A DNA stretch of 44,067 nt from Chloroflexota bacterium (GTDB lineage Bacteria > Chloroflexota > Limnocylindria > P2-11E): contig VBEU01000162.1 in assembly GCA_005883775.1 (NCBI GenBank), positions 1 to 44,067 on the forward strand, written 5' to 3'. A model generated the notes under the pieces. That model had not been told where the DNA came from. It saw only the letters and a program-made list of their open reading frames with translations, and did no database searches. Positions 24,165 to 32,134 of the stretch are shown here, piece by piece; within the stretch, counting starts at the first letter, position 1; each line of letters starts with the position of its first letter. Both the position numbers and the translations under genes were made by a program.

Positions 24165-25090
24165 TCCATGGCCTCGAGTCTCTTTATGCGCTCCTCGATC
24201 GGCGGATGGGTGTCGAAGAGGTGGTCAAAGAACGCCGGAGCGTCCTTTAACGGGTTCGCGATGTACAGGGACGCGGTCGCCTTATTGGCCACCTCGAGCG
24301 GCTCCTTGTCTGCCGCGATCTTGCGCAGGGCCGACGCGAGGCCCGGCGGGTAACGGGTGAGGAGCGCGCCCGACGCGTCCGCCAGGTACTCGCGCTGCCG
24401 CGACACCGCGAGCTGGATGAGCGTGGCAATGATCGGCGTGAGCACCGCGAGGGCTATCGCGATGACGGCAATGATCGCGCCGGCACCGCCACGGTCGCGA
24501 TCGCGGCGCCCGCCCTGGGTCCAGAAGAACGAGCGCCACATCCAGTCCGCGAGCAGGGCGACCGTGCCGACCAGAACGGTCACGAGGACCATGACGCGGA
24601 TATCGCGGTTCCCGACATGCGAGAGCTCGTGCGCGATCACCCCTTCGAGCTCGGTGCGGTCCAGCTTGTCGAGGAGGCCGCGCGTCACCGCGATCGACGC
24701 GTGCTGCGGATCGCGTCCGGTGGCGAACGCGTTGGGCGCCGAATCCTCGATCACGTAGATCTTCGGGGTCGGGATCCCGAGCCCGAGGGCGAGCGCCTCC
24801 ACGATGTTGCGAAGCTGGGGCTCCTCGCTCGGGCCGAGCTCGCGGGCCTGGCTCTGGGCGAGGATCAGCTTGTCGCCGGCGAAATAGGACACGAGCGCGC
24901 CGCCCGTCGATATCGCGAACGCGAACGGCAACGCCGCGATGCCGCCGCCGGGCGCGAAATATTCGCCGACGAAATAGGCGAGCACGGCGACCAGCGCGGT
25001 GAAGGCTGCGATCAGAAGCACGGTCCGCCACCTGTTGGCGGCGGCAGCTTCGTAGATCGAAACTCGCGCGGGAGTGGACTCAGTGGTCAC
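24161..25090 (-). CDS. htpX: HtpX-type M48 membrane zinc metalloprotease
   Basis: A 309-residue membrane protease for quality control of membrane proteins. Two N-terminal helices (VLLIAAFTALVAVLAYFVG, ALPFAFAISTGGALVSYF), NAFATGRDPQHASIAVTRG, zinc site HELSH (154-158), two further helices, and the third ligand region REYLADASGA. Ends with FDTHPPIEERIKRLEAM, as the family does. It lies 23 bases after lemA; HtpX and LemA are frequent neighbours, which supports both. Confidence 0.93.
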   Translation of the reverse strand: MTTESTPARVSIYEAAAANRWRTVLLIAAFTALVAVLAYFVGEYFAPGGGIAALPFAFAISTGGALVSYFAGDKLILAQSQARELGPSEEPQLRNIVEALALGLGIPTPKIYVIEDSAPNAFATGRDPQHASIAVTRGLLDKLDRTELEGVIAHELSHVGNRDIRVMVLVTVLVGTVALLADWMWRSFFWTQGGRRDRDRGGAGAIIAVIAIALAVLTPIIATLIQLAVSRQREYLADASGALLTRYPPGLASALRKIAADKEPLEVANKATASLYIANPLKDAPAFFDHLFDTHPPIEERIKRLEAMD

Positions 25091-25113
25091 GCTACTGAAA
25101 GGCTAGAGCCTCG

Positions 25114-25607
25114 TTAGAACTTCACCTGCGGCGTCTCGCGTTCGGTCGCGTCGGCGAGCTCGAAGTACTGCTCCGGCCCAAAGCCGAACATTCCGGCGAA
25201 GATGTTCGTGGGGAAGGTCTGGAGCGACGTGTTGTAGTCGCGAACGTTCCCGTTGTAGAACCGCCGGGCGAAGGAGATCTTGTCCTCCGTCGCCGTGAGG
25301 TTCTCGGACAGGTCCTTGAACTCCTGGACCGCCTGCAGCTGCGGGTAGTTCTCGGCGACCGCGAAGACCGAGCGGAGCGCTCCGGTGAGCATGTTCTCGG
25401 CCTGCGCGCGCTGTTCCGGCGTCGCCGATGCGCCTGCCGCTACGGCGGCGGCGCGCGCTTCGGTCACCTTCTGAAAGACCGTCGACTCGTGCGGATGTCA
25501 GCCCAGGCCTCCTTCACGCGCTGACGCAGCGTGACGAGGCGGTTGTAGGTCGCGATGAAGAAGAGGGCGAGCACCCCGAGGATGACAAGGACGACGATGA
25601 TTTCCAC
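25114..25607 (-). pseudogene. lemA: LemA-family protein, internal deletion and frameshift
   Basis: The first part, from GTG 25607 with SD GGGAGG, reads EIIVVLVILGVLALFFIATY, NRLVTLRQRVKEAWADI (one membrane helix, then the LemA start) and hits a TGA at 25464-25466 after a short frameshifted tail. The rest continues in another frame as STVFQKVTEARAAAV ... QLQAVQEFKDLSENLTATED ... ARRFYNGNVRDYN ... FPTNIFAG to 25114. About 22-25 residues of the conserved core (the xxLIPNLVETVK helix in the family) are missing at about 25485-25490. Same kind of lesion as in the PBP and enoyl-CoA hydratase genes. Confidence 0.88.
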
Positions 25608-25646
25608 GGCCCCTCCCTTGAGCGCGAGGCTAGCAGAACGATCGCC

Positions 25647-27155
25647 TCAGCGAGCTTTTTGTAGCGCCTCCTCGAAGCGGCGCTGGCGCGCCAGCCCCTC
25701 GACGAGTCTTTTGTGCGCGTCGGGTCGAGGCCGCCAGGTCCGTCCGACAGGCGAGCGCACCGCGCCGAGATCGCCGACGAGCCCGACTCGCTCGAGCGCG
25801 ACGATCGCGGCCCCGCGCGCCGAACCTTCGCCGACGGCACTCATCACCAGCGGACGGCCGAGCGCATCGGCGAAGAGCTGCGCGAGCCATGGGAGCCGGA
25901 GCAAGGTCCCGCCCGTCGCGATGATGCGGTCGATGCCGGGAAGCGCCGCGTCGACGACCGACCAGAGAAGGATCGCGCGATCAGCGACGCCTTCGATCAT
26001 CGCGCGTGCGATCGCGTCGGGGCGGGTCGCCAGGCCGATGCCGGCGATCGCGGCGCGCGCGCCGTCGTCCCAGGTAGGGCTGCGGTCTCCGGCGAGGAGC
26101 GGCAGCGCGATGACCTCGTCGGCCGGCGCATCGGTGGGCCAGAGCGTCGCGAGGTCGAGCGACGGAAAGGTCTGGGCAAGCCAGGTGAGGACATTTCCGC
26201 CGTTCGAGAGCGCGCCACCGGCGACCACCCGCGATCGGTCGAGGCGGTACGTCCAACCGCCCGGTACGACCGGCGGGTCCTCGGTCGCGTAGACGACACG
26301 GATCGCGCCGGACGTGCCGAGCGATAGCGCGGCGGTCTTCCGTCCCACGGCGCCGACCCCGACGTTGGAGCACACGCCGTCGCCGATCGCCGGCGTCCAC
26401 GGGATCTTCGCGAGCGCCGGCCAGCGCCGCGCGAACTCCGCGCGGAGTCCGCTCTGCGGATCGTCCGAGATCGTCGCAAGCGACCGCGCCGGGACGCGGA
26501 GCCGATCGAGGAGCGGTTCGTCCCAGGTCCGTTTGCGCTGGTCGTAGAGACCGGTGGCCGACGCCATCCCGTGGGCCGCGCGGGTACCGCCGAAGAGGCG
26601 GAAGTAGAGGTACTCGCCGAGCGAGAGCCACTTCGCGGTGCGGCCGAAGGCGTCCGGCGCCGCGTCTCGCAGGTAGCGAAGCTTCGCCGGGAGATAGGAC
26701 GCGTGGATGGTGCAGCCGGTCCGCGCGTGCGTCGCCACCGGGTCGAGCTCGCGCCGCAGCGCCGCGGCGGCCTCGCGCGCTCGCGTGTCGGCCCAGGTGA
26801 GGACGGGCGTCGTGGGACGGCCGTGCGTGTCGACGCCCATCACGCTGTGCCAGAACGCGCAGACCGCGACGACCGCGATATCGGCGGCGCGCTTTCCCGC
26901 GGCGGCGACGGTCTCGTCGATCGCGTCGGCGGTCGCCCGCACGCGCTCATCTGGATCGACCGTCGCTTCCCCGTCGCTCGAGACACGGAGCGGCCGGTCG
27001 CGGTGCGCAATGGCCCTCGCGATCGGGCGACCGCGCGAATCAAATAAGAAGGAGCGCAGACCGGATGTGCCGATATCGACGGCGATGACGAGCGGTGCGG
27101 TCGCTTCTCGCAACGGGATCGCGAGCGGCTCCCCCACGAGCGCCGCCTTCCTCAT
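25647..27155 (-). CDS. FGGY-family sugar kinase, probable gluconokinase
   Basis: A 502-residue carbohydrate kinase of the FGGY/hexokinase-actin fold. Visible: PLVIAVDIGTSGLRSFLFD (phosphate-1 loop), FWHSVMGVD, PVLTWADTRA, GCTIHASYLPAKL, SLGEYLYFRLFG, IGDGVCSNVGVGA, ALSLGTSGAIRV and IIATGGTLLRLPWLAQ. The HASYLPAKLR and WTDTRA-type boxes are those of gluconate kinases, and the neighbours (transketolase, 6-phosphogluconate dehydrogenase, zwf) fit gluconate entering as 6-phosphogluconate. Xylulokinase is the main alternative. Start ATG 27155; a CATACT hexamer lies 8 bases before it. Confidence 0.82.
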   Translation of the reverse strand: MRKAALVGEPLAIPLREATAPLVIAVDIGTSGLRSFLFDSRGRPIARAIAHRDRPLRVSSDGEATVDPDERVRATADAIDETVAAAGKRAADIAVVAVCAFWHSVMGVDTHGRPTTPVLTWADTRAREAAAALRRELDPVATHARTGCTIHASYLPAKLRYLRDAAPDAFGRTAKWLSLGEYLYFRLFGGTRAAHGMASATGLYDQRKRTWDEPLLDRLRVPARSLATISDDPQSGLRAEFARRWPALAKIPWTPAIGDGVCSNVGVGAVGRKTAALSLGTSGAIRVVYATEDPPVVPGGWTYRLDRSRVVAGGALSNGGNVLTWLAQTFPSLDLATLWPTDAPADEVIALPLLAGDRSPTWDDGARAAIAGIGLATRPDAIARAMIEGVADRAILLWSVVDAALPGIDRIIATGGTLLRLPWLAQLFADALGRPLVMSAVGEGSARGAAIVALERVGLVGDLGAVRSPVGRTWRPRPDAHKRLVEGLARQRRFEEALQKAR

Positions 27156-27163
27156 CGCGGCCG

Positions 27164-27169
27164 AGTATG
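27164..27169 (-). promoter_or_regulatory. Putative -10 element (CATACT) of the gluconokinase gene
   Basis: Minus strand: CATACT-CGGCCGCG-ATG. It shares the 11-mer ACTCGGCCGCG with the polyprenyl synthase promoter at 4068, and the spacing suggests a leaderless or near-leaderless mRNA. It lies in the 35-base gap between two minus-strand genes. Confidence 0.35.
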
Positions 27170-27190
27170 GGACGCCCTGTTAGCTGAAGA

Positions 27191-28621
27191 TCAATCCGCG
27201 GCGTAGAGCGGGACGCAGTGAAAACCGGCGATCGCCGCGCCCAGCGTCAGGTTCCCGGCGTACGGCTCTCTGAAGCAGCGGGCGTAAGCCCGATCCCGCT
27301 CGGCGTACGGAACGACGACGCGCAGCACGAAGCCGGTCGGACACGTCGGCCGATCGCAGGCGATCTGCGGATCGAGGCTCGCCGTCCGTCCGACCTCGAT
27401 CGGATGGAGTCCAGCGGCCTCGAGATCCTGCTTCGCGAGCTGCTCCCAGCCGGCGGGTGCGGTCCCATCGCGCCGCGTTGCCCAGGGCTCGAAGCTGGAC
27501 TCGCCGTAATAGAGAGTCACCGTCGGGTGTCCCGGATGGGGGTCGATACGGCAGCGGAACAGCTCCAGCCTCGAGGGGCCACGGCCCCCGAGGCGCACGT
27601 CCGCGAACAGGTCGCCTCCCTCTGCGAACTCGGAATCGACCCGCAGGGCCGGGACCGCAGGGCCGGCCGTCTGGCCGTCCAGCGTCTCGAGCTCGGCGGT
27701 CGAGTCGAAGGGGATCAGCTCGTTCGGCGAGAGGAGCGGGAGACGTCCATCCGGCGTCCAGACGAGGACGCCTCCGGTGAACGGGATCGGCGCCGACAGG
27801 ACGCGGCCGTCCTCGAGCTGGAGGTCTCGATGGTCGAGGTAAGAGGCGAAGACCGCGTGCCCGCGCGGGGACGGCTCGGCCCACCACGCGCCGATCAGGG
27901 CCCGAGACGTCGCGCCCCGCGTGTCGACCACGTAGATCTCAGTTGGAGCCGACTCGCGGCCGGGCCGCTGGTCGTAGAACGACATGACCGCACGTTCGCC
28001 GTCGCCGCTGTACCGAACCTCGACGTAGACCCCGGCGAGCGTCCGCGGCGCATCGATGACGCGCGACTCGCGGTCGTCGGCCCAGACCCGGAGCTCATTC
28101 CCGCGCCAGAAGAGGAGCTCCTCGCCCCGCCAGCCGAATGGTGTCGCGCTAACGTCTTCGATGCGGGCGAGCTCGCGCTTCGCCGCCACGTCGAACACGA
28201 TCAGCTCGGTCGCCCGCGCGTTGGCCTCGGGACGTGGCGCCCGGTACGCGATGCGGGAACCGCTGCCAGAAAACCGCGGATCCGTGCCCGCCGCTAGATC
28301 GGTGGGTTCGAGGTTCGACAGCGACATCATGAGCACCCGCTGCTCGTCCGCCACGTACGGCCCCATGCGGTGATAGACGCGTGCGCCGAGGACGAAGACG
28401 GTTCCGTCGGGGGACCGATCGAACGAGACGGTCTCCATGTCGGTGTTCGGGAGCGTGACCGGGATCGCCTGATCGCACGTCTTCGCCACAACTGTCGCCG
28501 GAGCTTCGGACGCGACCGGTCGGGCCACCGGTGCCGCGACCGGCGCCGCCGATCCGATGGGAAGGAGCGCGCCGGCCGTGCCGATGAGAAGACCCGCGAG
28601 CACGGCGGAGACGCGCTTCAC
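27191..28621 (-). CDS. Secreted protein with TolB/propeller-like repeats, unknown function
   Basis: A 476-residue protein that begins with a signal-like segment (VSAVLAGLLIGTAGALLPIG) and an Ala/Pro/Val-rich linker. Repeats of the type SFDRSPDGTVFVLG, DPRFSGSGSRIAYRAPRPEA, VRYSGDGERAVMSFYDQRP, GGVLVWTPDGRLPLL suggest a beta-propeller of the TolB kind. Paired cysteines near the C terminus (ACDRPTC) may form a disulfide. Start GTG 28621, four bases after transketolase; the frame extends upstream but only as a shadow of the transketolase gene. No family name offered. Confidence 0.7.
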   Translation of the reverse strand: MKRVSAVLAGLLIGTAGALLPIGSAAPVAAPVARPVASEAPATVVAKTCDQAIPVTLPNTDMETVSFDRSPDGTVFVLGARVYHRMGPYVADEQRVLMMSLSNLEPTDLAAGTDPRFSGSGSRIAYRAPRPEANARATELIVFDVAAKRELARIEDVSATPFGWRGEELLFWRGNELRVWADDRESRVIDAPRTLAGVYVEVRYSGDGERAVMSFYDQRPGRESAPTEIYVVDTRGATSRALIGAWWAEPSPRGHAVFASYLDHRDLQLEDGRVLSAPIPFTGGVLVWTPDGRLPLLSPNELIPFDSTAELETLDGQTAGPAVPALRVDSEFAEGGDLFADVRLGGRGPSRLELFRCRIDPHPGHPTVTLYYGESSFEPWATRRDGTAPAGWEQLAKQDLEAAGLHPIEVGRTASLDPQIACDRPTCPTGFVLRVVVPYAERDRAYARCFREPYAGNLTLGAAIAGFHCVPLYAAD

Positions 28622-28625
28622 GTGA

Positions 28626-30491
28626 CTACCCGAGGAGCGCTTTGACCGCGCGGACGATGTGCACCGTGCTGATGCCGGCATCGTCGAGCATCTCGGCGGG
28701 CTTGCCCGAACCGGGCATCTTGCGCACCGCGAGGTGGCGGTAGCGCAGATCGCGGAAGCCGCGATCCGCGAGGGCCGCCAGCACGGCGTCGCCAATGCCG
28801 CCCTCGACCCAGTGATCCTCGACGACGACGATGCGCCCACCAGTGGCGCGCGCCGCATCGGCGAGAGTCTCCGCATCGATCGGCTTCACGGTGTAGAGGT
28901 CGATGACCCGGACGGGGATGTCCTCATGGGCCAGCACGTCGACCGCCTTCAGCGCTTCGTGCAGGGTGATGCCGGCCGCGACGATCGTCGCGCGATCCTT
29001 GCTCGAGCCGCCGCGGACGACCTTGCTGCCACCGATCGGAAAGCTCTCGCCCTTGTCGTAGACGATCGCGGTCTTCTCGCGCGTCGTCCTCATATATGTG
29101 ATCCCCTCGCGATCCGCCATCTGCGCGACGAGCTTGGCCGTCTGATTCCCGTCGGAGGGATAGAGCACCGTGCTGCCATGGACCGCGCGCATCATCGCCA
29201 GATCCTCGAGACCCATCTGCGATGGACCGTCCTCGCCGATCGACACGCCGGCGTGCGATCCGACCAGGCGGATCTGGGCACGCGAGATCGCGGCCATCCG
29301 GATGAAGTCGTATGCACGCGTGAAGAAGGCGGCGAAGGTGGAAGCGAACGGGACCAGGTCCACGACCTGCATGCCCACGGCCGCCGCGACCATCTGTTGC
29401 TCGGCGATGTACATCTCGAAGAAACGCTCCGGCGCGGTCTTCTTGAAATCTTCGGCGTGCGTCGAGTTCGAGACTTCGGCGTCGAGGACGACGACGTCCT
29501 TGCGCGCAGCCCCGAGCGCTGCGAGCGCCTCGCCGTACGCCTTTCGCGTCGCGATGGGCTCGGTGTACGTCTTGAGCGCGAGCGACCCGGTCCGCTGCAT
29601 CGACGGCCGGTCCCAGCGCTCGGGCTTGGCGACGGGGAACGTGCGCGAGCGTGTCTCGCCACCGAGCTCCGCGATCGCCTCTTTTGCCTGCTCGGCGTCC
29701 AGCGCTTTCCCGTGCCAGCCTTCCTTGTTCTCGAGGAACGAGACGCCCTTGCCCTTCACCGTGCGAGCCAGGATCGCGGTAGGCCGAGCAGCGTCGCGAG
29801 CGCGGGCGTACGCGTCGTCGATCTCGGTGGCGTCGTGACCGTCGATCACGATCGGGTCGATCCCGAACGCGCGGACCCGCGCCGCATAGGTGCCCATGTC
29901 CCACTCGAGCTCGGTGGGTCCGCGCTGGCCGAGCCGATTCACGTCGATGATCGCGGTCAGGTTCGCGAGCCCTTCGTGGCCGGCGTGGTCGAAGGCCTCC
30001 CAGATCGAGCCCTCCGCGGTCTCGCTGTCACCGACGAGGACCCACACGTGGAACGGTGCCCCGAGCACGCGCTTTCCGGCGAGGGCGACGCCGACGCCGA
30101 TCGGCAGGCCCTGACCTAGCGAGCCCGTCGCCACGTCGACCCAGGGAAGGATCGGTGTGGGATGCCCCTCGAGACGGCTGCCGAGCCTCCGGAACGTCAT
30201 GAGCTCGTCGTCGGTGATCGCGCCCGCGGCCTTGAACATCGCGTACACGAGCGGCGACGCGTGGCCCTTGGAGAAGATGAGGTGATCATTCGCGGGGTTG
30301 TCGGGCTGCCCGAAGTCGTAACGCAGGTGACCGCCGAGCAGGACCGCGATCAGATCGGCGGCCGAGAGCGACGATGTGGGATGGCCGGACCCCGCTGCGG
30401 TGGAGCAGCGGATGCTGTCGATCCGAAGCTGCCGTGCGAGGTCGCGGTACGTTTCCAGCTTGGATCCGACCTCGGTCGCGGTGGTGCTCAC
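28626..30491 (-). CDS. tkt: Transketolase
   Basis: Thiamine-diphosphate enzyme of the non-oxidative pentose phosphate pathway, 621 residues. Domains in order: ThDP-binding N-terminal part (SGHPTSSLSAADLIAVLL, SKGHASPLVYAMF, GSLGQGLPIGVG, GDSETAEGSIWEAFDHA with the metal-binding Asp, IIDVNRLGQ), the pyrimidine domain (NSTHAEDFKKTAPERFFEM, IAEQQMVAAAVGM with catalytic Glu, PFASTFAAFFTRAYDFIRM, GSHAGVSIGEDGPSQMGLED) and the C-terminal domain. The central sequence looks closer to the animal-type transketolase subfamily than to the E. coli type. GTG start at 30491. Confidence 0.95.
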   Translation of the reverse strand: MSTTATEVGSKLETYRDLARQLRIDSIRCSTAAGSGHPTSSLSAADLIAVLLGGHLRYDFGQPDNPANDHLIFSKGHASPLVYAMFKAAGAITDDELMTFRRLGSRLEGHPTPILPWVDVATGSLGQGLPIGVGVALAGKRVLGAPFHVWVLVGDSETAEGSIWEAFDHAGHEGLANLTAIIDVNRLGQRGPTELEWDMGTYAARVRAFGIDPIVIDGHDATEIDDAYARARDAARPTAILARTVKGKGVSFLENKEGWHGKALDAEQAKEAIAELGGETRSRTFPVAKPERWDRPSMQRTGSLALKTYTEPIATRKAYGEALAALGAARKDVVVLDAEVSNSTHAEDFKKTAPERFFEMYIAEQQMVAAAVGMQVVDLVPFASTFAAFFTRAYDFIRMAAISRAQIRLVGSHAGVSIGEDGPSQMGLEDLAMMRAVHGSTVLYPSDGNQTAKLVAQMADREGITYMRTTREKTAIVYDKGESFPIGGSKVVRGGSSKDRATIVAAGITLHEALKAVDVLAHEDIPVRVIDLYTVKPIDAETLADAARATGGRIVVVEDHWVEGGIGDAVLAALADRGFRDLRYRHLAVRKMPGSGKPAEMLDDAGISTVHIVRAVKALLG

Positions 30492-30530
30492 GGACTGAGG
30501 TTACGCCTCCGCTCGAGGTAGCCGTTCATG

Positions 30531-31175
30531 TCAGCGCCTGGCCGCGCCGAGGAGGATCGGCCATGCGCCATCGGTCCAGCTGCCGTCACGCACGGTGCCG
30601 ATATCGGCCCCGCCCCACGCCGTGTAGGTGCAGGTGATGCCGCTACCACCAAAGGCGGTCACGCGCTCCACCGCATACAACCGCCGACGCTCGGCCGTGA
30701 ACCAGCACCGCGATCGCGCGCACTCGAGACCCGACTCGCAGACCGGGGCGTTCGCGGCATCGGCCGGCGCGACGGCCAGCGCAAGCGCCGCACCGATGGC
30801 TCCGACGATGACCACGATGGTCACGAGCACGACGGTCGCGCGGTGCAAACCGAGGCGACGCCGAAACGCGGCACCGAACAGGGCGCCCGCGACCGCAGGC
30901 ACAAAAAGCCAGGACGCCGAAACAAAAAGGCCGACGTACGCGCTCGGGGCGATCGCGAACCGTCCCAGCACCAAAAGTGCGGTGGCGAGCATGAGCGCGC
31001 CGAAGGCCGCCGCCGTCAACGACCCGCGAGAGCTCGATGGATCGACCGAGAGACCGACCGAGATGCCGCCCGCGACGATCACGAGGAGCGCCCAAGGGAA
31101 ATAGAGCGGTGGGAACACAAGGAGCACACCGAAGAGCGCAAGACCGAGGACAGCCGCCACGACGAGAGACACCAC
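30531..31175 (-). CDS. Multi-span membrane protein, unknown function
   Basis: About 214 residues with five or six hydrophobic segments (VSLVVAAVLGLALFGVLLVF, FPWALLVIVAGGISVGL, AAFGALMLATALLVLG, YVGLFVSASWLFVPAVAGAL, VVLVTIVVIVGAIGAALALAVA) and a small extracytoplasmic tail with four cysteines (CESGLECARSRCWF, CTYTAWGG), probably disulfide-bonded. No ATG is available in this frame; GTG 31175 or 31172 are the likely starts. Divergent from gnd, 54 bases away. Confidence 0.6.
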   Translation of the reverse strand: MVSLVVAAVLGLALFGVLLVFPPLYFPWALLVIVAGGISVGLSVDPSSSRGSLTAAAFGALMLATALLVLGRFAIAPSAYVGLFVSASWLFVPAVAGALFGAAFRRRLGLHRATVVLVTIVVIVGAIGAALALAVAPADAANAPVCESGLECARSRCWFTAERRRLYAVERVTAFGGSGITCTYTAWGGADIGTVRDGSWTDGAWPILLGAARR

Positions 31176-31229
31176 ACCGAGAGCGTGGCATATCGTCTGG
31201 CCGACACGCCAAAAGCGAGGGATCAAGCG

Positions 31230-32129
31230 ATGGATATCGGTCTCTACGGACTCGGGCGGATGGGCGGGAACATGGTGACCCGGCTCGCGCGCGGCGGGCA
31301 TCGCGTGATCGCCGGGAACCGCAGCCCCGAGCCGGTGCAGGAGGCGTCGAAGCATGGCGCCGTCGCGGCGAGCTCGATCGAGGACATGGCGAAGAAGCTC
31401 AAACCACCGCGTGTCCTCTGGGCGATGGTCCCAGCGGGCGACGTTACCGACCACACGCTCGACGAATTCGCCCGGTACGCATCTGCCGGCGACGTGCTCG
31501 TCGACGGAGGCAACAGCTACTTCCGCGACTCGATGCGGCGCGCGGAGAAATACGCCGGAATGGGATTCCGCTTCCTCGACGTTGGCGTCTCGGGCGGGAT
31601 CTGGGGGCTCGAGAACGGCTACTGCATGATGGTCGGCGGTCCCGCCGACGGGGTCGCCATCGCCAAGCCGGCGCTCGATACTCTCGCGCCGCCGAACGGG
31701 TGGTCGCACTTCGGGAAAAATGGCGCGGGCCACTTCGTCAAGATGGTCCACAACGGGATCGAGTACGGAATGATGCAGGCGTACGGCGAAGGGTTCGAGC
31801 TGCTGCACGCGAGCGAGTTCGAGCTCGATCTCCGCAAGGTCTCCACCGTCTGGCTTCAAGGAAGCGTCGTCCGCTCCTGGCTCCTCGAGCTCGCCGAGCG
31901 CGCCTTCGAACAGGAGGGCAGCGACCTGAAGAACATCAAAGGCTGGGTCGAGGATTCGGGTGAGGGTCGCTGGACCGTGCTCGAGGCCGTGACGCACGGT
32001 GTCCCGATGACGGCCATCTCCCATTCGCTCTTCGCGCGCTTCGTCTCGCGGCAGGAGGACAGCTACGCGATGAAGGTCGCGGCCGCGCTTCGCAATCAGT
32101 TCGGCGGTCACGCCGTTAAGAAGGAATAG
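31230..32129 (+). CDS. gnd: 6-Phosphogluconate dehydrogenase, decarboxylating (short GndA/YqeC type)
   Basis: Oxidises 6-phosphogluconate to ribulose 5-phosphate and CO2. 299 residues, the short class, not the about 470-residue class. Visible: MDIGLYGLGRMGGNM (dinucleotide loop), AGNRSPEP (an N-R-S after the second strand, compatible with either cofactor), DVGVSGGIWGLENGYCMM, GAGHFVKMVHNGIEYGMMQ (catalytic Lys/His/Asn) and VEDSGEGRWT. SD GAGGG lies 9 bases before the ATG. Followed 5 bases later by zwf. Confidence 0.93.
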   Translation: MDIGLYGLGRMGGNMVTRLARGGHRVIAGNRSPEPVQEASKHGAVAASSIEDMAKKLKPPRVLWAMVPAGDVTDHTLDEFARYASAGDVLVDGGNSYFRDSMRRAEKYAGMGFRFLDVGVSGGIWGLENGYCMMVGGPADGVAIAKPALDTLAPPNGWSHFGKNGAGHFVKMVHNGIEYGMMQAYGEGFELLHASEFELDLRKVSTVWLQGSVVRSWLLELAERAFEQEGSDLKNIKGWVEDSGEGRWTVLEAVTHGVPMTAISHSLFARFVSRQEDSYAMKVAAALRNQFGGHAVKKE

Positions 32130-32134
32130 GCGAC

